Shown here: positions 22,016 through 32,939 of the stretch, piece after piece | How positions within the stretch are numbered: the first letter of the stretch is position 1 | Layout of the letters: each line of letters begins with the position of its first letter | Assembly: GCA_024803745.1 (NCBI GenBank) | Contig: JANJXV010000039.1 | Coordinates: 7,743,001 to 7,807,000 of the forward strand | DNA: 64,000 bases | DNA from: Megascapheus bottae | Lineage: Eukaryota; Chordata; Mammalia; Rodentia; Geomyidae | Reading direction: 5' to 3' | Program-made: the position numbers and the translations under genes | Notes under the pieces: generated by a model | Told to the model about the DNA's origin: nothing | Seen by the model: the letters and a program-made list of their open reading frames with translations, nothing else | Database searches by the model: none

Positions 22016-22744
22016 AAACAGTGCATCCTATCGTATTCTTGAGTGTACAAGGACGAGCTGATGACCTGGGCCTGAGTGCTGAGTGGGCAGCATCTGAGGA
22101 CAAAGCTGTATCCTGCTCCTCCTCCCTGAGGGCTTTCCCTTTGTCCTGTGGGAGTGGTCATTAACCTGGGGAGCACTGCAGAAATGTTAGAAAGGATTCA
22201 CAGCAGGATTGAGGCCTGTGTTACTTGTCCATTTGTGAGTTGAAGCCCTTTAACTCTACCTCCACAGGTGGCCCTTGCCTGGTCATGCTACCCCTAAATT
22301 TCCTCAAGGTCATCATCCCTGTGTGTCTGTCCATGTATTAGGGGTCTAGCCCTGGCAACCACCGGAATGCCGCAATTGGGACCTTTTGCTCAACTACTTG
22401 AAAGGTTTCTCCCACCCCCTGCCACTTCGCTGCTTAAATGTAAGCAAGAGCTACCAGTAAATGAGGCACCATTAGGGAATGTGAAGCACACCCAGCTATG
22501 CCTCCCAGCCTCATCCTGCAGAGCTGACGTACACAGCTGCTTTTGTGCACAGGCAGACTGGAGTGGGTTTCCCGTCACTTACAGATGGACACAATTCCCA
22601 ATGGCCTCCTTATCAGAGTTAGGGAGCCCTGCACTGTGGTGGTCGGAACCAGTCTCTGAGGCAGTGTGGGACGTGTGACAGGCCTGGCTGGAGTGCTGGG
22701 AGTGGTGGTGGCCAGTAGGCGTGTGTAGGATGGACTGGCCATAC

Positions 22745-22902
22745 CTATAGCAGACATTCTCAGTGCAGGGGTTGTGGGCTCGGACGATGATGAAGACATG
22801 CTGAAAGTGTGAGCGGATGTTCTTGGGAGTGAAGGGCAGCGCACCCGGCTCCTGGAAGATGATCGTCACAATGTCGTTCCCTATGTGCCTCTTCCTCAGC
22901 AA
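22745..22902 (-). CDS. SIPA1L3: SIPA1L3 coding exon 6, residues 727-778 (RapGAP catalytic Asn)
   Basis: The exon reads [20 protein letters not shown], continues with the [16 protein letters not shown] block and ends at VCY plus two bases, with donor TATAG/GTATGG. HIGND (732-736) corresponds to the asparagine-thumb motif of Rap1GAP, where this Asn supplies the catalytic group in place of an arginine finger. Asn735 is present, so the domain should be catalytically competent. RAHNPCTEN replaces VHNPCTDN as I remember it from human. Confidence 0.95.
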
Positions 22903-23422
22903 CTGGTACATGGGCATCAGAATGGAGAGAGAGAGCCTGTAAGCACTTAAGTCAAGTCCTCCCTGCCCAGAGCCCTTCTGGCATTCCTCTCCATAGATGC
23001 AGGACAAAGTCTCCGGCCTGGCTTAAGATGTCTCCCCAATGCAGAGCCTATTTCCTCTGACGTGTGCCTAATCAGCTTCCTACGCTGACCCTTGTTGCTC
23101 CTGAAACACTGAATAAAGAAAGGAAGAGGTGAGATCTGGAGAGGGGTCAAGTTCACTCTTCTTTTCCTCAGGAACAGTGATGCAAGGAGTTGGAGTGGCT
23201 AAAGGCTAGCACAGTGGCCAAAGATCAGACAGACATCACCTTATCTATCTTTATCCTCCCCTTTTCTAGCTCCTACATGACACGGCCATGGTACCAAGGT
23301 ACCAAGGGCCTCTACTAGATCCTCACATCAGTGTCAGGACTAGGTGAATGAGGAGAAAACAGCCATTGGAGCAGGATGTGAAGTAGAGAATGTCCTGGGC
23401 CTAATTGTGGGAGACCACTGAC

Positions 23423-23526
23423 CTGCTGCCTGTTGTTGGGGGTGTACGGGAGCAGGGTGGAGACGTGGAACATGATCTCGTAGTCTTGGTATGTTGTGTA
23501 GAGGGAGTGGGTCCCCGTGGAATCAG
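23423..23526 (-). CDS. SIPA1L3: SIPA1L3 coding exon 5, residues 692-726 (RapGAP)
   Basis: The acceptor TCTCAG completes a Thr codon with the base from exon 4. The exon then reads [20 protein letters not shown] and ends TPNNRQQ at donor CAG/GTCAGT. The tyrosine-rich [18 protein letters not shown] motif is highly conserved in Rap1GAP-type domains. The exon is 104 bases long and the out-phase is 0. Confidence 0.95.
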
Positions 23527-23816
23527 CTGAGACAGAAGCACAAGTTAGGACTGTAGCTCTAAAGCCTCTGGGTTTCTGCCATACCCCACATACCATCTGG
23601 CTAGGTTTTTGTTTTTCTTTTAAACTTAAATCCATACTTCAATATGACAAAGGAGTTTACATAAAAAGGAAACCTCCTGTTACATGCATACTATGTTGAC
23701 AGAAACTAAAAAAAGTCTGATTAGGGGTATAATAAATTGGTGCAACGTCTGGAAACCTGAATATAGGCTTAACTGGTAACCCAGTGCGGTCATCCTAGGA
23801 CACAGTCTAGAGAAAT

Positions 23817-23840
23817 CACACACACACACACACACACACC
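23817..23840. repeat. (CA)n microsatellite
   Basis: Twelve CA units in the intron between exons 4 and 5. The sequence just after it (23885-23990) has weak resemblance to an old L1 3' region. Confidence 0.85.
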
Positions 23841-24214
23841 TCTAGATGTAGATATGAACATTTCCTAACCTTAGCCAAAGGGTGGACAAACACATTGTGA
23901 TATACTCAACTGTGGGAAAATACCATGCCAGGAACAAGGCATGGCTGCCACATGGGTACACCGCAGGTGCCTGTGACTATAATAGAGGTCACACACCCAG
24001 TATGGGTGTAGAAGCACAACTGCTGTCCTGCAGGAAGCTGTTTTCACACTTCCCTGAAACATGCTACGATTTTCTCCCACATGGCTTCCTTTCCACCAGC
24101 CGCACCTAAGAGCTCCCCATCAGCACCATCAGGCCTTTTCACTTCTGTAATGTGGGTATATGATGATGGTGTCCTGCTATCTAAGTAGCTCTCTCTTTTT
24201 CTTTGTTGTTGTTA

Positions 24215-24372
24215 TGCTGTGTTTGGAAAACCAGGGCTTTGCACTTGCTAGGCAGGTGCTCTACCACTTAAGTCATACTCTCAGCCCTTTTTTTTTTGAC
24301 AGGATCTCACTATTTGTCCAGGCTGGCTCTGGATTACAATCCCTCAGATCTCCCCCTGGGATGACAAGCCCC
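24215..24372 (-). mobile_element. B1-ID SINE touching the exon 4 donor
   Basis: In transcript sense it reads a truncated B1-like head, an A-run and an ID-like tail (complement of 'ctaggcaggtgctctaccac'). Its 5' end lies within about ten bases of the GTAAGT donor of exon 4. It is diverged, so the insertion is old. Confidence 0.6.
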
Positions 24373-24380
24373 CAACTTAC

Positions 24381-24555
24381 TCTTGACGTCCAGCTGGGCA
24401 GCGTACTTGGTGAAGCCCTTCAGGCAGACCTTTTCACCCAAAAGGTCAAGGAACTCCTCAAAGGCAGGACCAGCTTCCTCGTTGTTGTACATCTCCTCCT
24501 CAGAGCTCTGGCCAGCCTTGCAGTACAGGATGCCCACCTTGTGCTTGCGGCACAG
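24381..24555 (-). CDS. SIPA1L3: SIPA1L3 coding exon 4, residues 634-691 (RapGAP)
   Basis: After a CCTCCACAG acceptor the exon reads [20 protein letters not shown] and ends YAAQLDVK plus one base, with donor A/GTAAGT. The block with VGILYC, AFEEFL and the [12 protein letters not shown] motif is the N-terminal half of the RapGAP fold. Two substitutions (LDLLG where human has LSLIG, from memory) sit in a loop-like stretch. A truncated SINE begins a few bases past the donor. Confidence 0.95.
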
Positions 24556-24926
24556 CTGTGGAGGGAAGAGGGCTATGTAGGTCTGGCTGGTTGGGAGATC
24601 AGAGAGGACAGGGCACAAAGTTCTGAGGTACTGAGCTTAAGTGCTAAGCGACCATTCAGAACTTTGTCTGCCTTGCTTTTGCAATGAGCATGTCATATTT
24701 GTCTCTCATCCCTCCCAGAGGCACAGTGAGGTTCCCATGTGCCCATTCTGTTCAGCAGGTAGAGGACGGGTGGCAATGTGGCTCTTGAGTCAGAACCAGT
24801 AGCCAAAGCTGGCTTCCCAAAGGAAGTAGATATGCACTATCTCTGAAGAGAAATACTTGAAGGGCTCAGGGCTATGGTTGTTACAGACTTCTTCTAGTCC
24901 CTGAGCTAAGAAGAGATGCTAGATTT

Positions 24927-25140
24927 TTTTTTTTTTTTTTTTTTTGCCAGTCCTGGGCTTGAGCTCAGGGCCTGACCACTGTCCTTGGACTTTCTCAAGG
25001 CTAGAGCTCTACCACTTGAGCCTCAGCACCACTTCCAACTTTTTTTTTTCTATGTATGTGGTACCGAGGAATTGAACCCAGGTCTTCGTGCATGCTAGGC
25101 AAGCACTCTACCATTAGGCCAAACTCCCGGCCCCCAGTTA
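24927..25140 (-). mobile_element. type A SINE, antisense
   Basis: Near-consensus antisense copy after a long poly-T. The short duplication ctagattt lies at 24919-24926 and 25141-25148. Confidence 0.85.
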
Positions 25141-25492
25141 CTAGATTTAAGTGGAGACTAATCAGCAGCTCTGAGGCCTTAAAATTCAGCCCATGGTTGT
25201 AAAATCCAATAGCCATACTGGGAACTGGAGAAGCCCAGGGCAGGGTGCAGAGGTAGAGAGGAAAGATTCCTCTCTCACTATATACATATGGCACATGCAG
25301 GAACCCCTGGTGGCTATCTCATTCCTAGGCTATTTCTCTCTGAAAACAGTACTCTTAGTCCCTAAGTGGACAACAGCCCTCTCCTGCTGCTTAAATTAGC
25401 TTAGGTGGACACATTACTTGCGAAAAATAAATTCAGTGACCAGGACCAATACAGCAGCCACCCACAGCCCTGTACCGTAAGCCCCTACTCAC

Positions 25493-25681
25493 GCCCTGCT
25501 CATCAAGCTTTAGCAGCTGCTCCGTCACCTTGGGAGTGTTGAGGGCCAGTCGGAGGCAGTGGATATTGAGCTCAGGGATTACATACTCCAGTGCATCCTT
25601 CAGGGGTAGGCCCCGTCCAGTGCCATGCTTGGTGGCTGTAGGTGTAGCATCTTCCAGGATGGAGCCTCTCAGAGTGATGAG
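25493..25681 (-). CDS. SIPA1L3: SIPA1L3 coding exon 3, residues 571-633 (RapGAP start)
   Basis: Exactly 63 codons, starting [20 protein letters not shown] after a GAACAG acceptor and ending LLKLDEQG before GTGAGT. Both ends are phase 0. The second half ([20 protein letters not shown]) leads into the RapGAP catalytic domain, which stimulates GTP hydrolysis on Rap1 and Rap2. The sequence agrees with human except Ile for Thr at the second residue, as I recall it. The preceding intron is long (25682-31441). Confidence 0.95.
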
Positions 25682-25785
25682 CTGTTCAAGGGAGAGAAGG
25701 GAGGTTAGGGGCTCACAGGGCACAAGAGTGATGTTAGATGCTTTTAGGGCAATATACTCTGGGGCTGAGCCAGGACTGAAACTTG

Positions 25786-25975
25786 TTGCCTCTTTTTTTT
25801 TTTTTTTTTGTGCCAGTCCTGAGGTATGAATTCACCTGGGCTAGCACTTTGCCACTTGAGCCACAGCACCACTTCTGGCTTTTTCTGTGTATGTGGTACC
25901 AAGGAATCGAACCCAGGGCTTCATGCATTCTAGGTGAGCACTCTACCACCAGGCCATGCTCCCAGACTTTGTTGT
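25786..25975 (-). mobile_element. type A SINE, antisense, internally shortened
   Basis: The tail half lacks the 'gcctgagcactgtccttg' section, but the left half with 'accaaggaatcgaacccagg' is intact. It lies about 100 bases upstream of exon 3 in transcript order. Confidence 0.75.
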
Positions 25976-26112
25976 ATCCTTTCTGTGATCATAACCAGGT
26001 GACCTCAAACTTCTGAGTCTCAACTTCCTATTCTGTGACTCAAAAATTAGCCCAGTGACAGTGCAATAAGTACACCCTGTTTTTTTCAATTGTTAGTATA
26101 AAAATCATATAC

Positions 26113-26345
26113 AGCTTGGCTCTGGTAGCTCATGCCTGTAATCCTAGCTACTCAGGAGACTGATATTTGAGGATCATGGTTCAAAGCCAGCCGGGGCAGG
26201 AAAGTCCATAGATTCTTATCTCAAATTAACCATCAGAAAAACTGGAAATGGCGCTGTGGTTTAAGGAGTAGGGCAGTAGCCTTGAGCTGAAGAACTCAGG
26301 GACAGTGCCCAGATACAGAGTTCAAGTTCTACTACAACAACAACA
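26113..26345 (+). mobile_element. type B SINE, full length
   Basis: 'gcttggctctggtagctcat', 'aatcctagctactcaggaga', 'cttatctcaaattaaccatc' and 'acagagttcaagttctacta' mark head to tail. Confidence 0.8.
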
Positions 26346-26956
26346 AAATATCTAGTGAACACTTTACTCCCTCATGTCTCTGCCTACTCTTTCCTTCCCA
26401 AAGACAGATAAATGAACAAACAAGACAAAAAGAAAACTAAACAACAACAAAGAAAAAACCCTCATTTCCATTTCCTAGTGTTTATTTCAATAAATATTCT
26501 TTTGTATGATCAGAGGCACAGAGGCATTGCGCTTCATGTTCTTCTAAGAATATCCTCCTTTGGTTTTACTGTGGCACATTGGTTCTTACCTCCCATGTAC
26601 CCATTCTGTTTTTGGTGAAAGAGACAAAGACGCTGTCCTGGGGTTTATGTGAGTGAAGCAATGGAGTATGCAAATAGCATGGCTAATTTCCTGATACTTT
26701 TCAGCCAAACACAGTCCTTACTAGTGTACTTACTGACAAGTCCTATTTATCAAACTGTGGTTCATTGCCCTGGGCTCCAGGTTTTGTAGTAACTACCTCA
26801 TCTTGTGTACGTTTCTTCAGGAGAGTTCAGGTCTGCTTTATAGATGAAGGAACTGAAGCTCCAAGAGGATAGGTGCTTTATCCAGGTGCTTTATCCATAG
26901 ATAAATGGCTGAACATGATTCCAACAAAGCTCTGACTTCTCCAAAGCATTTTTTTT

Positions 26957-27145
26957 TTTTTTGCCAGTCCTGGGCTTGAGCTCAGGGCCTGAGCACTGTC
27001 CTTGGACTTTATCAAGGCTAGAGCTCTACCACTTGAGCCTCAGCACCACTTCCAGCTTTTTTCTATATGTGGAACCAAGGAATCGAACCCGGGTCTTCAT
27101 GCATGCTAGGCAAGCACTTTAACCACTAGGCCAAACTCCCGGCCC
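26957..27145 (-). mobile_element. type A SINE, antisense, with duplication
   Basis: Near-consensus copy flanked by cttctccaaagcatttttt starting at 26936 and again at 27146. Confidence 0.9.
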
Positions 27146-27164
27146 CTTCTCCAAAGCATTTTTT

Positions 27165-27600
27165 TCTTGGTGGGGGAGACAGAGTCTCACAATGTAGCCC
27201 AGGGTGGTGGGTGGTTTCAAGTTCATGACCTTTCTTAGAGCCTCTTAAGATGCTAGAATTATAAGTGTATACTACCATGCTCCACCAATATCTCTCTCCC
27301 TCTCCCTCCCCTTCTCCCTTCCCCCCTCCCTCTCCCTCCCCCCCTCTATCTCTATCTCTATCTCTCTGTTGATTGTGGGGTTTGAACTCAAGATTTGGGC
27401 ACTGTGATGAGACTCTTTGTGTTCAAGGTTAGTGCTCTACGATTTGAGCCATAGAACCACTTCTGGTTTTTTAGTGGTTAACTGGAGATAAGAGTCTTTC
27501 GGAGATTTTTCTGCTGGGGCTGGCTTCAAATTATGATCTTCAGATCTCAGCCTCCTGAGTAGCTAGGATTATGGCATGAGCTACTGGTGCCTGGCTCAAT
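27165..27600 (-). mobile_element. antisense B1, pyrimidine tract and type B SINE
   Basis: 27165-27285 is antisense B1 ('gagacagagtctcacaatgt'). 27290-27368 is a (ctccc)/(tatctc) pyrimidine-rich simple repeat. 27369-27600 is antisense type B ending 'aggattatggcatgagctac'. Confidence 0.7.
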
Positions 27601-28530
27601 TTATCTTTCTTAATGCTGTGCTTAAGAGGTTTGATGATGCTATAGTTAGAAATGGCCTGCTCTTCCACCCTGATGGATTTAACCCTTTGTATGGTTGTAC
27701 CACAACTGTTTCCAGCACTTGCCAGCTGCTCACAATTGTTGGGAACATTCACAGATACGCCTCTTGGTGCACATGGACACATTTAGTTGAGAGATTACTA
27801 AATCACCAACCAACATGCTCATCTGCCAATTAGTTTTCTAAAGTGGTTGTTCCAATTTTCACCCTACCATCTCTGAGAGTGGTTTTGTTCCACACCTTCC
27901 TCTTGTCACTAGTGCACATTTCTAGCCACCAAGTGCTGCTGGCTCCATGATGAGGCCTGGCTCTGAGCCACATACAGCATCTCACAAAGAATGCATAGCA
28001 GAGGCCCTCAAACATCACAAGGAGAACCTCCTCCCTCCTTGGGCTCATTATAGCATCCATCCAAACTACACTAAAGCCATGGGGTAAACAGTGAAGATCA
28101 GTGTTGAATACAAAACTTTCTCTGCTAAATTAAGTGACACAGGAGGCTGCAAAAGTGTGCCATGACTTTGCTTCTAAGCACACAGAACACCCTTGCCAAA
28201 TGGGACATACGTAGGCAAGAAGTGTGTGGAAGGAATGGAGTGATCTCATGGTCGGGAATTCCCAGTTCTGGCCTGGGGAATTAATAAATACACGAATCTC
28301 TTATGAGTGAGTCAGTGTTCAAACAGATTGCAATGGCTATGATGTCAGGTGCTTTGCACTGCTGGCTGGCCCCGGAGTTGTAGGTTTCAATTCATGCACC
28401 ACCAGGATCAGCATCATTGTTTGCTGACACTGTCCCACAGTGCCCTCTGCTGGAGCTGAGGGACAGTGCAGACTGGAGACAAGTCACCAGCCTCTGGTCA
28501 CTACTGCCTCTGACTCCTGCCCAATGCTCA
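27601..28530. other. intron 2-3 segment, unassigned
   Basis: No repeat, exon or conserved frame is recognised across these 930 bases. Confidence 0.45.
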
Positions 28531-28539
28531 TTCTTTCTT

Positions 28540-28958
28540 TCTTTGTGTGTTGGTATTAGGGCTTAAATTCAGACTTGTTGCTTGTTTTTTTCACTCAAGG
28601 CTGGTATGCTACCACTTGAGCCGCACCTCTACTTTTGGATTTTGCTAGTTAGTTGGAGATAAATGTCTACACACAAATGGGTCCAACTAGCAAGCTTGAA
28701 AGGCAAAGTAAGTCCTTTTCTCTCATATACTTCTTTCTTCACTTATTAAGACTTTTTTGTTTTGTTTTTTGCCAGTACTCTGTCTTCAACTCAGGTCCTG
28801 GGTACTGTCCTTGAGCTTTCTTTCCTCAAGGCTAGCACTCTACCACTTGAGCAACAGAGCACTTCTGGCTTTTTCTCTGTATGTGGGACTGGGGAATTGA
28901 ACCCAAGGCTTTATACATGCTAGGCAAGCACTCTATTACTAAGCCACATCCCCAGCCC
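28540..28958 (-). mobile_element. antisense SINE fragment and type A SINE
   Basis: A fragment at 28540-28700 is followed by a type A-like copy at 28759-28958, flanked by aagactttttt at 28748-28758 and 28959-28969. Its left half has the ID-like ending 'ctaagccacatccccagccc'. Confidence 0.8.
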
Positions 28959-29039
28959 AAGACTTTTTTCTATTTGTGTATTAACTCTTTAATTACGAGC
29001 AATTGGTACTTTTTTTTTTACCCTATCAAAACTAAGGTC

Positions 29040-29165
29040 TAGTCAGGCATGGTGGTACACACCTGTAAACCTAGCACATGAGAGGTAGAGGCAGAAGGAT
29101 AACAAGTTTGAAGCCAGACTGGGCTATACAGCGAGACTCCATTTCAAACTAAGAAACAAAAACTA
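29040..29165 (+). mobile_element. B1-like SINE monomer
   Basis: 'caggcatggtggtacacacc', 'gagaggtagaggcagaagga' and 'gccagactgggctatacagc' then 'tccatttcaaac' follow the B1 consensus, without a tRNA-like tail. Confidence 0.75.
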
Positions 29166-29169
29166 AGGC

Positions 29170-31090
29170 CTGTCCTTTAATGGGGTGGGCTAGACGGTAT
29201 CTAGATGGCTGGAGAGCCTTATGTCCCAGCTGAGCAGTACCAGCAAGGGGCTTGGAACAAGACAGCCTTGTGCTGGCCTTGTCCTGTCCAGTCTCTCTAG
29301 GGAGCCACTGTTCAGGGGTATGGGGCATGAGTCCAACTCTGAATCTGCTCCTGCCTCAGTGGGAAGCTCAGTGCTGCCAACGCTCATATCCCATCTGCCC
29401 AGAGATACAGACCCACTAGAAACTGTGCTTGGCGGCCAGGGGCAGCCATCTGGGGCAGGCCAACCAGCTGGCTTGGAAGGCAACATGGGGCCCCAATGCC
29501 TTTATGGAGGCCTTAAGGTTGTATGTGTAGATTGTATAGGTCTCTGACCTCTTGCACACAACATCAATGGTTATGGCACTAAGTTGGCTGGGTTCATAAC
29601 TCTTCAAGTAAAAAGATGACTCCTATAGACAGCCAAGTGCAGTAACTGGAGAATACATGGATATTTGTGAAGGCTCCTAACTGCTGTCTATCTGCCACAT
29701 ATCTGTCTGCATCACAGAATTTTGATGACTTAGCGAGTCAACATATACAAGGGCACAGCACAACAGCTGACACACAAAGCTAATAGGCATACAGTGGTAA
29801 TGCTGTAATATTCACACCATTATGTGAACATTCTTGTCACTTCATTCAGCACTTGCCCATGTCCTCCGATTCTATGAGCTGTCAATGTCTCTTGTACCCA
29901 TTGCATCCTAGTGCTCAGCTGGCTAGAAAGGGAAGCACAGTGGAGAGTAGGCTAGCGAGATATAGGCTGGGACCATCTGCAGCCTGGGCACATGGTTTTG
30001 GGACCCCTTTTCTTGAGCTGTCACAAAGTCTCTGTGTTGTCACATGGGATGGGACAAGGGCCCTTGGTGTAGCATCTGCTAGCCTGGATGAGGTCCAGGA
30101 CTTGCTGCCCCATAATCCAAACCCCTGGCAGTTAGCCAGCTGGTTTCCAAGCCTGGGCAAAGGCCTGGCCCACAATGGCTGGGGCAATGAAGGCTGGCAG
30201 AGACTCTAGTTAGGGTCCTGTCTAGGTGACAACTGCCTCTCCTTTAGAAACGTCTTCTCTATTGGAGTTAACTGGAAGTCTGTCCATTTTGTTTGCTTTG
30301 CTTCCTTTCTCTTTTGGCTGAGGCCTGCCCAGCCTCCTCTTCTGGGAGCCTTCCATAGAGTTATTACTCCCAGGACTAGGCCCTAGATGTAGCCAGTTTT
30401 CTCTAAGGCCCATCATCAGGTGACTAGACTCTGACCAAATTAGAACTAATCAGATCCCACAGATTAAGGCTCTTCCTTCTAATGGGAAACTATAAATACA
30501 CAGATCTGAGTGGTGTTCTTCTGGCAGGATGTAGAAAGAACTTATTGACAGAAAGGAATGACCTTTTCAATGCAAATGGAAGCTAGGGAGTTTTGGTGAC
30601 TTGGATGAAGTTTGGCGGTGCCTGATAGTCATACCCAAAGGATTTGCATATAGATGGAACCAACAAATTTCTTTCTGGCTTTAAGTCAGTTAGAAATAGA
30701 TTTCTGTCACTTAAAATTTAGCCTCTTACTAGGGCAGGGTGCCTCTAACAGGTCATCTTCTCTAGCTATGGCTAACCTTTAATTCAGGGGAATGGATGCT
30801 CAGCTGAGAATGGAGGAGCCCAGGGGGACATGTTCTGAACTATTTGGCACCACTGTAGGGCCTGTTGAGATATACCAATTCTGCCCCGCCTGAGGCTCAT
30901 TCCCTCACTTTTTTCCATTATGTAGGACATCTCAGAATCCTGGTATGACCCCTCACCTCTTCATTGGTTTCTTAGGCTCACTAGAGTGAATCCCTTGCAA
31001 ATGAATTTCATAATTCTGGGATCTGAAGAAGTAATACACACTGCATGCAAATGCTAGCCTGGCTGCTAATTTTCTGATCCGAAAAGTCAT
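29170..31090. other. intron 2-3 segment, unassigned
   Basis: About 1.9 kb with no recognised repeat. Short frames on both strands (for example 29221-29547 and 29853-30209) have no family resemblance or splice context that I can support. Confidence 0.45.
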
Positions 31091-31093
31091 TAA

Positions 31094-31435
31094 AAGCTGG
31101 GAATATGGCTTAGTGGCAGAGTGCTTGCATTAAGTTCTGGGTTCAATTCTTCAGTACCACATAAAAACAGAAAAAGCCAGAAGTGGCACTGTGGCTCAAG
31201 TGGTAGAGTGGTAGGCTGAGCAAAAGCAGCTCATGGACAGTGCTCAGGCCCTGACTTCAAGCCCCAGGATGACAAAAAAAAAAAATCACTCAATTTCTAG
31301 GAGTCTTAGTTTCCTTCTCTGCAGAACAGACTGATGGGATTCTTTCCTGGGCCTGTTGAGGACTATAAGGCAGGGAAGCACTTGCCCCAGACCTGGGGCA
31401 CTGTTATTATTTATTAACAGTAATGCTAACAACGG
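31094..31435 (+). mobile_element. type A-like SINE and MIR-like fragment beside exon 2
   Basis: The SINE is at 31094-31285 ('gctgggaatatggcttagtg' to 'ccccaggatgac'). A MIR-like section follows at 31300-31435 ('ggagtcttagtttccttctc', 'ggggcactgttattatttat'), ending just before the exon 2 donor. A second MIR-like fragment lies on the other side at 31730-31850. Confidence 0.65.
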
Positions 31436-31441
31436 GCCTAC

Positions 31442-31572
31442 CTCACGGGTCCTGAAGATGATCCGGTATTGGTACTGAGGTCCATGGTCCTTGTGGTCTT
31501 CCAGCTTCTCTCTTTTGATGCTCACAGCTACTGGCCCCAGCTTTTCATCTATACCAAAGTAATTGGCATGCT
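31442..31572 (-). CDS. SIPA1L3: SIPA1L3 coding exon 2, residues 527-570
   Basis: The acceptor TTTGCAG precedes the exon and the donor is GAG/GTAGGC. With one base carried from exon 1 it reads [20 protein letters not shown] and ends IIFRTRE. This segment lies between the disordered N-terminus and the RapGAP domain and is very close to human, where I recall V for the I of FGID. Phase is 1 in and 0 out. A MIR-like fragment lies in the intron just past the donor. Confidence 0.95.
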
Positions 31573-32939
31573 CTGCAAAGGGAGAGTGGGTGGATTTAGT
31601 CAGCTGTGAAGGACAGAGTCCAGCCTACAGTGGGCCTGCTTACTGGGTGATGGAGGAGTGGTGTCCTGGCTCATGTCTAGACAACCACATTCAATGGCTG
31701 ACATCATGAGGCACAGTTCAGCTTTCTGTACCAACTCTGCTAAGTCACAGAAGTTTTCTGACTTGTAGTGCTTTCATCTGAGAAAGGGGAGCCCAGATGA
31801 CAGCCTAGGTGAGGTGACAAGAAATTACAATTATAAAAGCTTAGTTTTATAGTATCACTGTGATTAATCCTGGGTTTACAAATGGACTATTTTTGCTATC
31901 TGTTAGTCCTCACAAAGTAGTTATGCCTCTTTCTGTAGCCCAAATCAGAGGTGAGATTAGAAATGTGGCCCAGGCCAAGTCACCTGACAGCATCCCAGCA
32001 GTAAAATGGGGTGCGAATCTGAATGAAAAACCACCAAAGCCAAAAAAGGACTGGGTGTGTGGCTCAGATAGAAGCCTGGGTCTGGGGACTCTACAGTGCC
32101 ATACTGCCTACTGGGGTTGTTTGCCTGAAGCCAAGTGTCTATCAGGCACAAAGCTATCTCTCCCCTGTGTTGCCCTCTATATGAATCTAGTATAGATCTA
32201 GACCTGAAGAGTGCCACTGTGGTCTCCTCTTAACAGTACAGTGAGTCTATACAAGCAGCCAGAGAAGCCGTGAACACCATGTGACATTAGGGCTCTTGTG
32301 GCTGCATCTCACTCAGGAAAGATGAGTACCACAGTCTTGAGATTCCTATCTGTCCTGATCACCTTTCTGCCACTGATGCTTCCACTCCACCTCAGTCACT
32401 GTTCCAACAGCGCTGGCCTTCTCCCTGTTCCTCCAATGTCCAGGGCTCTGGTTCTTTATGTTCCTTGTGCCACAAACATCATTCCTAACCGAGCTGCCCA
32501 TGGCCCTTGCCCCCCACCTCCACCCAGGGCTCCTGAGGGGGGCCCACCTGACCATTCTCCACTGAAGCCTGACTTCCAACTCCTTTCTCCTCATTCCTCT
32601 CTCTGGAACTTGGTGCCCTATGACATACCTTGTAGACATTATGGATCTTGTTTTATGATTTAGCTTAGCCCTCTAAGGCAAGTTAGGTGGTAGGAGGGCA
32701 GGGTTTTGGTCTGCAAGGGGGCAATACTTCACCTTAGGTTATGTAAAGTACTGTACCAAACCCACATTTGCCAGATAACTGGGGGTCTCAAGTATTCAGA
32801 GGTGTCCAGGTGCTGTGTGTCCCCAGGACCCTAACCCAGCAGGCAGTTCCCATTTCCAGGCTGAATGAGTGAGGAAGATCTCTGGGACAAGTCGAGGCCC
32901 TGTCCACCCTTCCTTTCTCCCTCCCTCCTTTCTGGTCAC
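31573..32939. other. intron 1-2
   Basis: Intron between coding exons 1 and 2. It holds a MIR-like fragment at 31730-31850 and a short SINE-like trace near 32045-32075. Otherwise unassigned. Confidence 0.5.
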
